Assembly: GCA_036365515.1 (NCBI GenBank)
Contig: CM070873.1
Location: 77,476,029 to 77,540,028, forward strand
Source of the DNA: Torymus aiolomorphi
Lineage: Eukaryota; Arthropoda; Insecta; Hymenoptera; Torymidae
Direction of reading: 5' to 3'
Length of the DNA: 64,000 nucleotides
Below the pieces are notes generated by a model. The model was not told the origin of the DNA. It worked only from the letters and a program-made list of their open reading frames with translations, and did not search any database. The translations under genes and the position numbers were made by a program. Of this stretch, positions 22,481 to 32,087 are shown piece after piece (position 1 is the stretch's first letter; every line of letters begins with the position of its first letter).

Positions 22481-23013
22481 TAAATTTAAGATAAAATTAT
22501 CATTCTGTATTATTGGCAAAACAGTGAGTTACATTTAATTTTAATTAGTCCCTGTAAAAGTAATTGCAAAACTAAAATTTTGATTCAATAAGAAATGTAG
22601 AAATCACGTATCAATTGGAAGCGAAAACGCCTTATTAAAGTATCTTCCGAAACATGTATTTCGACGAAACCTATTGGAAATGTTTGCTAGAGGTCAAATT
22701 GAATAATAGATTCAACATTTAGGCGTGCAAAACGCAGATTTATAATAAAATAGCATATAAGTGAAGAATAACCTATAGGTTTGGTTATGAGCTTTTATTA
22801 AGTATTTATATGTTCCGAAACATCGTTTCGCCCAGGAACTTATGAGTGCCCTTGCCAATGCATTCGTAATCATATCCATAAAAAATTAGGTGTACAAAAC
22901 GCAAAATTTTAGTTTTGTAATAAGTGTAGTACTGACCGGAACCGAAAACGCATTATTAAAGTAGCTTTCGAAACATGTATTTCGATGAAACAAATTGAAA
23001 ATGGTTCCTATAG

Positions 23014-24551
23014 CAACGAAGATAGACACTAATAGAAGCGCAAAGCCTGCAGAGAGATTGAGGCAACCCGAATGTAGTATGTACCCCGACCACGCGCAGC
23101 GCGGCAGTCGATTTCTGAAAGTTTCGTGAACAGCTGACTGAGCTGACGAACGGCCGATAACATACCACCCGTAACGACTGCAATGGTAACATAATACATA
23201 TTATGTATGTAAAACTGATAAACTGGGCTTTACAAAAATGTCAGTAATCAACATTAATTACAAGTAGACTAAACCCCAAAAACATTTAACAAAACAAATT
23301 AATGTTAAACTCCAATCTATAAACCAAATGGGGGAACACTTTATATATTACATCCATGTTACGAACATATGTATGTGGCGTTGGTCCTGTGGATAACGTA
23401 CCGGAATACTACTCTTTTGATGCGGGTTCAAATCCATCACCCGGAAAATATTTTTTTTTTTTTTTTTTATTTCTTTAATTAATGAGTACTTAAGACTATA
23501 TACTTTTATTCAGGGCTGCGAAAATATTGTAATATTTTTAATTGCGCATTAATTTAATTTTAATTAAGAACTAAAATTTCAATCTTTAATTGAACCAGCG
23601 TTTAATAAAGAATTAAAATTTTAATTGTTAATTAAACTTAATACTGTAAGGAAAAACATTTCTAAGCAATACAAGTAAAACAGTATACAAATTAAAAAAA
23701 TTTTAGTAAATAAAATACGAACTATAACAACATCATTTTACAAAAAATACTAATATAATAATAATAATATTCTTTAAATTAAATAAGGAAATTAAATAAG
23801 GAACAATTCTTTATTTCCTCTATATCATTTATTTTCTTTCTTCCACCGTTATATTTACAATAATTATATAACAATATTATTTAATAGTTCAATATAATGT
23901 CTACATGCCAAGAGATTGTAATGAAGTATTTCTAATTTTTTCATACAATCATTTGTAAATAAAAAAAAAATTATATCCAACGCATTGTGAACAGTACTTC
24001 CAGGGTAGTACAAAAAACTATTTAAAAACGTCAAAATTCAATACATTATTTTCCAACCAGCAGAAAAGTACAGTCTTACTTATTAATTAAAGAAATGAAA
24101 AAAAAAAAAAAAATATTCTCCGGGTGATGGATTCGAACCCGCATCAAAAGAGTATTCAGGTACATTAACCACAGGACCAACGCCACATACATATGTATGT
24201 AACGTGGATGTAATATATAAAGTGTTCCCCCATTTGGTTTATAGATTGGAGTTTAACATTAATTTGTTTTGTTAAATGTTTTTGGGGTTTAGTCTACTTC
24301 CTTGTAATTAATGTAGATTACTGATATTTTTGTAATGCCCAGTTTATCAGTTTTACATACATAATATGTATTGTGTTACCATTGCAGTCGTTACGGGTGG
24401 TATGTTATCGGCCGTTCGTCAGCTCAGTCAGCTGTTCACGAAACTTTCAGAAATCGACTGTCGCGCTGCGCGTGGTCGGGGTACATACTACATTCGGGTT
24501 GCCTCAGTCTCCCTATAAGCTTTGCGCTTCTATTAGTGTCTATCTTCGTTG
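23014..24551. mobile_element. 1,538-bp inverted-repeat element nested in the satellite, 7-bp target duplication
   Basis: Ends are CAACGAAGATAGACACTAAT on the left and its complement on the right. Arms of about 450 bp match closely, including GGCGTTGGTCC / GGACCAACGCC and CCCCATTTGGTTTATAGAT / its complement. It is flanked by CCTATAG at 23,007-23,013 and 24,552-24,558. The same satellite position without the insertion is present at about 25,018-25,080 (GGTTCCTATAGGTCTAATT), so the empty site is visible in the window and confirms the duplication. The core (about 23,470-24,060) is AT-rich and has no gene, so it is non-autonomous. Superfamily unknown; 7-8 bp duplications are known for P-type elements, but this is a guess. 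Confidence 0.88.
23385..23452 (+). other. tRNA-like segment in left arm (mirror copy 24,118-24,183, minus)
   Basis: GGTTCAAATCC resembles a Pol III B box, lies ~35 bp after a TGGATAACGTACC stretch that could be a weak A box, and is followed by a T17 run (about 23,454-23,470). The complement (GGATTCGAACC) is in the opposite arm. The T-arm does not fold perfectly, so this is not a functional tRNA. It looks like a tRNA-derived (SINE-type) segment duplicated with the arm. Confidence 0.45.
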
Positions 24552-25738
24552 CCTATAGGTCTAATTTAGTAATATATACAAAATTTTGGCGTGCAAAACT
24601 AAAAATTTAGATTCGATAAGAAATGTAGAAATTGTGTATCGATTGGAAGCAAAAACGCCTTATTAAAGTATCTTCCGAAACATGTATTTCGATGAAACAA
24701 ATTGGAAATGCTTGGTATAGATCCAATTGAATAATACATTCAACATTTAGACATGCAAAATGCGGTTTCATAATAAATAGCATAAAAGTGACGAATAACC
24801 TATAGGTTAGGCTGCGCTTTTATTAATTATTTATATGTTCCGAAACATCGTTTCGTCCAGGAACTTATGAGTGTCCTTGCCAATGCATCCGTAATCATAT
24901 CCATAAAAAATTAGGCGTGCAAAACGCAAAATTTTTGTTTTGTAATAAGTGTAGTACTGACCGGAACCGAAAACGCCTTATTAAAGTAACTTCCGAAACA
25001 TGTATTTCGATGAAACGAATTGAAAATGGTTCCTATAGGTCTAATTTAGTAATATATACAAAATTTTGGCGTGCAAAACTAAAAATTTAGATTCGATAAG
25101 AAATGTAGAAGTCGCGTATCCATTAGAAGCGAAAAAACGCCTTATTAAAGTATCTTCCGAAACATGTATTTCGATGAAACAAATTGGAAATGCTTGGTAT
25201 AGATCCAATTGAATATTACATTCAACATTTAGACATGCAAAACGCAGATTTATAATAAAATAGCATAAAAGTGAGGAATAACCTATAGGTTAGACTGCGC
25301 TTTTATTAATTATTTATATGTTCCGAAACATCGTTTCGCCCAGGAACTTATGAGTGTCCTTGCCAATGCATCAGTAATCATATCCATAAAAATTAGGCGT
25401 GCAAAACGCAAAATTTTTGTTTCGTAATAAGTGTAGTACTGACCGGAACCGAAAACGCCTTATTAAAATACCTTCCGAAACATGTATTTCGATGAAACAA
25501 ATTGGAAATGATTGCTAATGGTCCAATTTAGGAATACATACAAAATTTTGGCATGCAAAACAAACATCTTTAAAGATATATCGATTTTTAACTTTTAATC
25601 CTTAATAAGGGGTAGAAAAAATGGTTGCTGCATTTTTTTATGCCCATATTCTTATTTATCTCATCAAAATGTACAGTTTAAGCCAAAAAACGAAAATTCG
25701 ATCGTCGATCGATCCAAATCCGTATGTCATCATTTGCA

Positions 25739-26480
25739 GCATACTTGTTAAAAAATTGCACAAGTTCGTCGTATAAAGTTTGGTCCGACAAAGTAATAGT
25801 GTGCCGCTTTTTCGGCACGCACCAGTCTCCGCAATTTTCATGATAGCCAAATATATGATCTGCTATTTGCGTTAATTGAGTTACAAGCTTATCGCTTTGG
25901 CCTTTATTTTGGGAGACGGCATATGAAAAATATTTCTTTAAATGTGCAATAACGCCTTTCCTTTTTAGTTGCGGATGGCAATTGCTTAATTTATAAAGCT
26001 CGTTAGAGAAATTCTTCACTAGATGGTACTTATCAGCTAACTTATAAAAATTTTGATTTGATTCATCTTTGCACACGGCTGCGATCATGGAACTTTCTTT
26101 GCTCCAATAATTACTCTAACTTGTTAGCTGGCTTCTTTGAGAATATCACTATGATTAATTAGTTGAACTCCTGCGTATGCCTTCATCGTATTCGCACTAC
26201 CATGAAAATTCAAACGTTAATTATGGTCGTCTTTTGCATGTCCTAAGTCACACTTTAAACATTTTCGATTTCGAGTAGTATAGTCTAAAATTTTTTCCTG
26301 GCAAATAACCAATGATTGCACTATAACCGTTTAAACTATCATAACTGCGACCGTTGCCTCACTTGGACCAGCCTACTGTGTCATATGAAACAATAATATT
26401 TACAATATCTCGGGGGCTCTTATCAAATTCACTATTTACTATTTGTTCAGAGGAGTTCATGTTGTTTATAAATGTAGCGT
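25739..26480 (-). pseudogene. N-terminal half of Mutator-like transposase, decayed
   Basis: The minus strand from 26,480 reads NSEFDKSPRDIVNIIVSYDT then GWSK and, after a stop, GNGRSYDSLNGYSAIIGYLP (the first catalytic Asp lies in the SYDTVGW segment). It continues with CLKCDLGHAKDDHN (Cys/His cluster), GSANTMKAYAGVQLI, and an open stretch of 136 codons from 26,088. The stretch where the second Asp is expected reads IIGAKKVP, so that residue appears lost. The open stretch includes FYKLADKYHLVKNFSNELYKL, YAVSQNKGQSDKL, and a Cys-Gly-Asp-Trp-Cys motif at about 25,840. The order and spacing fit the Mutator-like transposase family common in insects and cnidarians. There are at least four stops. 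The C-terminal half and an exonuclease lie at 19,480-20,757. Confidence 0.75.
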
Positions 26481-26732
26481 ATATTTAAAAAAAAAAATCG
26501 ACTTTATTATTCAATTTATATTCATTCGTTTATTACATATAAAAAATCACATTGAATGAAATGTGTATGTTCAAGTTCATTTGTCATAAATGTGCAATTT
26601 ATATAAATAGAAAAATAATATAAAACAACCTCGTAGCTTTATGCATAATTCTTAAACAATTTCAAATACATAAATATAAGTAAAATAATAAAAATCAGAT
26701 TCTCGTCGTTAAGAGAGGATTTTTCACAGAAA

Positions 26733-26908
26733 TGTACACTCAAGTGCATGGATTCTTGCGGAACGTGTCCCCTCAGTTTCAAAATCCTGAAATCCCAATG
26801 GCCGATTCTAATTTAAGGTTAATGGTTACACCAGAATTGTCCAATGAGATTGCAGAATTTTGAAAGTGAGGGAGCATGTTCTGCAAGAATCCATGCACTT
26901 GGGTGCAC
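26733..26908. repeat. 176-bp inverted-repeat MITE
   Basis: CAAGTGCATGGATTCTTGCG (26,741 on) is mirrored by CTGCAAGAATCCATGCACTT (26,881-26,900). Arms of ~68 bp (26,733-26,801; 26,840-26,908) with a ~38-bp loop. No ORF. Confidence 0.75.
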
Positions 26909-27157
26909 ACTTTCTTACGTTCATATATCTTTCCTTACTATTCGTTTATGCCGTTTAAAATTTTTTGCTGCTGTAAATATACACTTTTTTACAGCTAGCA
27001 ATTTACAGTTTGAGAGAGAGAGAGAGAGAGACGATATATAAGTTAAATATAAAAATATATAAAATATAAGATAAATAAGGGGACCGAAATAAAAGTAACA
27101 TCATACCAACCCTTACCTGGCCATCGAAGTTCTCCAATGTCACACAGGCCCCTGCTA

Positions 27158-27630
27158 CATAAACGCGTATGCACGCGAACGCACGCGAATACACCCATAT
27201 GCGCGCGTAAGATAACTAGCAAATATCTAGTAAGGCCCCTGCCACATGCACGTATGCATCCGTATGCACGTGTATGCATCCGTACGCACGTGCACACATC
27301 TCGTGCGGGCGCGCGCGCTTGCTTCTCTCATTGGTCGTCGAAGGCCTGAGCTCGCTCCCACCCAATGAGAGAAGCGGGCGCGCGCCCGCACGAGATGTAT
27401 GCACGTGCGTACGAATGCATACGCGTACATAAGGATGCATACGTGCTTATATGGCAGGGGCCTAATTGTCGATGCAGCTAACGTGAAAAATTTAGTGCCT
27501 TCAAAGAAAGCTGTTCGTTCTCTGCTTTCTTTGGAGGCACTAAATTTTTCACGTTGGCTGCATCGACAATTACTAGATATTTGCTAGTTATCTTACGCGC
27601 GCATATGCGTGCATTCGTGTGCTTACGCGC
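27158..27630. repeat. Three hairpins, two side by side inside a third
   Basis: The outer stem pairs 27,158-27,233 with 27,570-27,630 (GCGCGTAAGATAACTAGC and its complement). Inside it, one hairpin pairs 27,234-27,334 with 27,362-27,463 (GGCCCCTGCCACAT..., TCTCGTGCGGGCGCGCGCGC). A second pairs 27,463-27,511 with 27,524-27,571 (AATTGTCGATGCAGCTAACG and complement). The first inner hairpin is CpG- and ACGT-rich. Together they form a cruciform-like array, probably successive MITE insertions into one another. Confidence 0.75.
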
Positions 27631-27635
27631 TTATT

Positions 27636-27894
27636 GGAGATTCCACAATAAGCTCTCTGCTTGCTCTGCTCTGCTCCACTCTGTCCTGCTCTGCCTGCTC
27701 TTCCTTACTTGCTAAGCCTGTATCTGGGTTTGATTGGTTAATTACCTTGACGAAACTGATGGGATGGATGGAATAAACCAATCACCGCCAGAAGCAGGCT
27801 TAGCAGGTAAGGGAGCAGGCAGAGCAAGGCAGAGCAGGGCTGAGCGGAGCAGAGCGGAACAGAGCAGAGCAGAGCAGATTTTTGTGGAATCTCC
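27636..27894. mobile_element. Palindromic MITE with GCAGA/GCTCT pentamer arms, copy 1
   Basis: Termini are GGAGATTCCACAATAAGC... and ...TTTTTGTGGAATCTCC. The arms are built from TCTGC/GCTCT pentamer-type repeats on the left and their complement (AGAGC) on the right. The centre holds TTGGTTAAT...AACCAATCA. No gene; ORFs in the arms reflect AGAGC repeats. Confidence 0.8.
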
Positions 27895-27928
27895 GTATGT
27901 AGCGGGGGCCATACGGTGTTCCTGTCAG

Positions 27929-28147
27929 GGAGATTCCACAATAAGCTGGTCTGCTTTGCTTTGCGCTGCTCTGCTCTACTCTGCTCTGCCTTACCTACCT
28001 AAACGTGTTTCTGGCGCTAATTGGTTAATTTCATCCATACCATCAGTTTCTGCAAGGGAATTAACCAATCATCGCCAGAAGCAGGTTTAGCAGGTAAGGC
28101 AGAGCAGGCAGAGCAGGCAAAGCAAAGCAGCTTATTGTGGAATCTCC
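27929..28147. mobile_element. Same palindromic MITE, copy 2
   Basis: Ends GGAGATTCCACAATAAGCTG and CAGCTTATTGTGGAATCTCC, nearly perfect. It is only 35 bp from copy 1 and in the same general structure. Outside it, ATACGGTGTTCCTG (27,911) and TAGGAACACCATGTG (28,157) are also complementary, so copy 2 sits in the middle of a slightly larger palindrome. Confidence 0.82.
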
Positions 28148-28149
28148 GT

Positions 28150-29626
28150 AACCCATAGGAACACCATGTGCGCATGAATGCAGACGAAGAGTGCTGCAAA
28201 AATCGGTGGGCCGCTCTTCTCTATGGCCTGATCTTAGAGCATATAGGGTAAGTGAAGGTATATTACTGCAGTGCAGGTATTATTGCGATATTTTAATTTC
28301 TGTAAAAACTTAATAAACTTAACTACGAATTTGATCCAAAAAATTCGTAATGTACATTTAACATTTTATTTGTATTATTATTAGCGTATAATTAAGAATA
28401 TTTTCTTATTTACTTACTTATGTGAATTTGAATTTCGAGACTTCGATTTATTGCGAAAAAATATGGAAATTCTTCGTATATACTTGAAACAAAAATGTCT
28501 ATTTCTTAACACAATTAAAACAAAAAAAATACTATAAATAATTTTTATACGCAAAATTACATTGATTTTTCAAAAACCAGCATGAAATTATTATTATAAC
28601 ATTTTAAGTAAATTTTTAATGACGCAGTATTACCTGCATTATTTTATGCGAATGCTGAAATTACTACGATAGACTAGGAGAAATACCTATCCTCCAAACC
28701 AGCGGTTCATGCTCGTTTTCTAGAAGCGATGTTTGTATTAAATGATTATATGAATAAATCTAATTAATTGTATGTATATTTTTGTTATTTAGCCAAGAGC
28801 TGTTTTATATTTGAAATTTATTTATTCATTGCGGTCCGCAATAATACCTTCGCAGTAATATCTTTGGTCGCAGTAATAGCTGCGCAGTAATAACTTCAAT
28901 TCACAATAAATACCAGCAATCATCCCACCCGTTAATTTTTTTATATTAAATTTATACACACATTTTTTCAAGATTCGCAAATTTTTTTATTAGATTTTTA
29001 ATACATTTTAAACGATTTGAAAAAGAAAAATTTTGGTCTAATCGTCACTGGTTAAAATGCCCGTTAAGATTCGGAATGAATCGGAACGGTTTTTTTCTCG
29101 ATCCTTTCAGATCCATTAAGGACGCTTCCATACCTATGTGGAGTGGAATATCTGGAAAATGGTGAACCTTACCGAACCTTGTTAAAAATAGATTTTTACT
29201 TTAAGTGCTATGAATCGCCGAATTACGAAATTCTTTTGTCTACAATAATTTTTTAAACGATTTATTTCTCTATTTAAAAAGTTGTAAACTTATCCGACCC
29301 ATCAAGTTCCTTTCCGAAATATTTAAGATGAAAATAATTTCAATGTACTCTTTAGAATAACGAAGATTTGAATGAAATACGTTGATTAGAGCAAGAATAA
29401 ACAATTTATAGATTTTCTAAACCTTTCCGGTTTCATGCGAACTTTGAAAAATTAACCTATAATGTAATCCTTTATGAAGGATTACATTATACGATCTTTT
29501 ATGAAGTTTTATCTATTATTATAAAGATAGACCAGATTCTGATAGAAAAATAAAATACATAAAAATGCATAAGGAATCATTGAGAAAGCAAGTATAGTAT
29601 AATACCAGTTTGTTAGATTTTTTTTA
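28150..29626. other. Non-coding, one short perfect palindrome
   Basis: AT-rich, without a gene. At 29,459-29,490 ATAATGTAATCCTT and its complement flank a 4-base loop. Confidence 0.5.
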
Positions 29627-29786
29627 AACCTTTATGAACCGTTACGAAAGTTTCTGGATTGTCATGAACTTTTACGAACTATACCGAAATCGGCCGAATA
29701 TCAATAAACCTTTATGAACCATTAAGATAGTTTCTGGATTGTCATGAACTGTTACAAAATATACCGAAATTGATCGAATATCAATA
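29627..29786. repeat. Two ~80-bp tandem copies
   Basis: AAACCTTTATGAACC...TTTCTGGATTGTCATGAAC...TATACCGAAAT occurs twice in direct succession, differing at several bases. Confidence 0.8.
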
Positions 29787-30005
29787 AACTTTTTCCCTTT
29801 GTCATAATATAGAATTAATTCTAATAAGATTATCGTTTATATATAAAATGATAATAACACATGAAGTATTTTTTTTTTATTTAAAACTTTATTATTCAAC
29901 TTCAAAATTATTTGGCATAACACCAACATACTTTACGATTCTTAATAAATATTGGAATAAATATTAATAATTTTCTGCATTTGTTCCGAGCGATTCCCAC
30001 GGTTA

Positions 30006-30254
30006 CTAATAGCCAGAAACATGATGGTTCACCAAAGTCCTGAATTGATCGTAATGATTCATTATACTTCAACAAGGTTCAGAACTTACTAATAGCCAGA
30101 AACATGATGGTACACCAAAGTCCTGAATTAATCCTAATGATTCATTATACTTCAATAAGGTTCGGAACTTACTAATAGCCAGGAACATGATGGTTCACCA
30201 AAGTCCTGAATTGATTGTAATCATTCATTATACTTCAACAAGGTTCGGAACGAA
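30006..30254 (+). repeat. Three 83-bp tandem copies directly upstream of CR1-like ORF1
   Basis: CTAATAGCCAGAAACATGAT begins copies at 30,006, 30,089 and 30,172; spacing is exactly 83 bp. The array ends ~33 bp before the first ATG of the element's ORF1. Repeated monomers at this position act as internal promoters in some LINEs; that role here is inference. Confidence 0.85.
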
Positions 30255-30286
30255 CCAACCAATCCTGAATAAATATACCAAATTAT

Positions 30287-32076
30287 TTGGAGATAAGCAA
30301 CATGGCGGACGGGACAAGCCTTTCTTCTCCGCCAGACGAAGTAAATCTCGGTTTTTATAAGAAAAAAGTGTCTGTTTTATATTGTTTATTTTGTAACAAA
30401 ATATATCACACTAGTTGTGGAACTAGGGATAAAAATTTCAGAAGCACAATAGGTATTCTGGGTGTTTGCTCACGTACTCCCATCCTAACCTCAAAAGATC
30501 AAACTGATCAAACTGAAATTAATCCAATAGAACAAATTATAGCTAATTATGAACTCAAACTTAAGAGTATTCAAGAAAGATGCATGCTCAAAACAAAAAA
30601 AAATGGAAAAAGAAATAACAGAACTAAAAATGGAAACTGAAGATCTGATTGAACAGAAGAATACACTAAAAGAATTAAACTTGGAATTGAAGAAAAATAA
30701 CCAACTACTAGAAGAAAAAATGCAGCACCAACAACAACTAAATAACAAAACACCAATTCATACTTTTGCGGAAATATTAAGTAAGCAAAAAAGAACCGAA
30801 ATTAACAACATTGACGATATAATTGTTAAAGTAAATAACAGTGATAAAAGTCTACAAGAAGTACAAGGTAACATCAAGGAAACTTTATGTAAAACTAAGA
30901 GAAGCAGATAAATAAAGTTTTCACAATAAAAGACAAAATAATAATAAAGTGTGAAAATAAATATGATGTTCAAGAAGTATTAAAAATCCTAGAAGATTCA
31001 AGCGAAAATGAGGTCACAGTAGAAATAGAAAAAAGAAAATGCCCTCGAATAAAAGTAGTTGGAATAGAAGACTTAAGTAAAGATAGTTTAAGTGAAATTG
31101 AAAGTGATATTAGGATAAGGAATATTCTACAAGAAGATGATAAGATAAGTGTTGTCCACAAGTACCAGAATAAAAAAAATAATCTATGGTCAGTTATAGC
31201 AGAAGTTAACGCAAATGCTTATGATAAATTAATGGCAATAAAGAAGGTATTTGTTGGCTATACTAGTTGCAAAATTTACGATGACTTCAATGTTAATATA
31301 TGTTATAAATGCTGCTCTTATGGTCATTCTAAAATAAAGTGTTAATGGGAATTAAAGTGTAAATTTTTCTCAGGTGAACACGAAGAGAAAGACTGTGATC
31401 AAAAAAACAATTTGAAATGTTGTAACTGCACAAAATCAAATGAGAAAAATAAAAAAAACTGGCAAACAAATCATACAGCAGATAATAAAGAGGTATGTGA
31501 ATACTACAAGCAACTACTAAGAAGAACGATCAAAAAATTTGACTACCCGTATGATCCATTAACCAGACAATGACTGGGGGGGGGTCCAGATTTTCGACGA
31601 TTCACTATAAAATTGAAGTCAACTATAGATGTTTTTCAGTTCGACAAATGATAATGCAGATTGTTTTTAATTTCGAAATTCTAAATTACGAAAATCATAT
31701 TTACGAATGTAACACTTCATCTACTGTCCAAAACATCGAATTTCATTAATAGAATTTTAATAAGGGTACAATATAGATACTTTGAAATAAATTATTAGAA
31801 ACAGCTTATATTTGCTTTAAGGTCGTATTGATGAAATTCGACGTTTTGGACAGTAGGTGAACTGTTACATTCGAAAATATGATTTTCGTAATTTAGAATT
31901 TCGAAATTAAAAACAATCTACATCATCATTTGTCGAACTGAAAAACGTCTATAGTTAACTTCAATTTTATAGTGAATCGTCGAAACTCTGGACCCCCCCC
32001 CCCCCCCCCCCCAATGACTCACCTATCAATGACAAGGAAGAAACTACAGTTATTGATACTAACAGCAACAAAAAAT
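30287..32076 (+). pseudogene. CR1-like ORF1, broken by frameshifts and a MITE
   Basis: The first 117 codons include CLFCNKIYHTSC (PHD-like or Cys/His finger). After a frame change comes a Glu/Lys-rich coiled coil (about 30,600-30,760, heptad-like LKELNLELKKNNQLLEEK). Then a segment with DVQEVLKILEDSSENEV and SVVHKYQNKKNNLWSVIAEV (about 30,965-31,210), which suits an RRM-like domain. Then a CYKCCSYGHSKIKC zinc knuckle (~31,302) and, after a stop, further Cys pairs. Frame changes occur near 30,600 and 30,910, and a TAA stop near 31,343. The 31,576-32,011 insertion separates the last ~60 bp. Its usual job is binding the element's RNA; this copy cannot make an intact protein. Confidence 0.75.
31576..32011. 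mobile_element. 436-bp MITE with G-run/C-run ends and 8-bp duplication, inside ORF1
   Basis: Starts GGGGGGGGGTCCAGATTTTC and ends with its rough complement finishing in a C-run of about 19. Arms of ~170 bp match (TAAAATTGAAGT / ACTTCAATTTTA, ACTGTCCAAAAC / GTTTTGGACAGT-type text). It is flanked by CAATGACT at 31,568-31,575 and 32,012-32,019. The eight-base duplication fits a hAT-type mechanism, although the G-run ends are unusual for that group. Confidence 0.88.
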
Positions 32077-32087
32077 AAGATACTACA

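Larger units (their letters stand above)
22560..25570 (-). repeat. Right satellite array, same units in opposite orientation, interrupted
   Basis: The same landmarks are in complement (TTCCGAAACATGTATTTCG, CGAAAACGCCTTATT, AACCTATAGGTTAG). Unit borders (AAAATTTTGGCGTGCAAAAC) lie at about 24,585, 25,062 and 25,550. One unit is split by the 23,014-24,551 element. The two arrays face each other across a short unique centre at about 22,480-22,560. Confidence 0.85.
20758..25730. mobile_element. 5-kb satellite-filled foldback inserted in the transposase gene
   Basis: The two ends are complementary: left ATGACATACAGATTTGGATC (20,758 on), right GATCCAAATCCGTATGTCAT (ending 25,730). The match continues inward for more than 150 bp (GATCGACGATCGA..., CTTTAAAGATATATCG-type text on both sides). 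It is flanked by an 8-bp near-duplication, CATTTGCT (20,750-20,757) and CATTTGCA (25,731-25,738). Inside are opposed arrays of a ~478-bp satellite and one nested element (23,014-24,551). Removing the insertion rejoins the two halves of the minus-strand transposase coding sequence in the correct order. An 8-bp duplication suits hAT or related transposases; no transposase is encoded inside. Net length without the nested element is about 3.4 kb. Confidence 0.8.
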
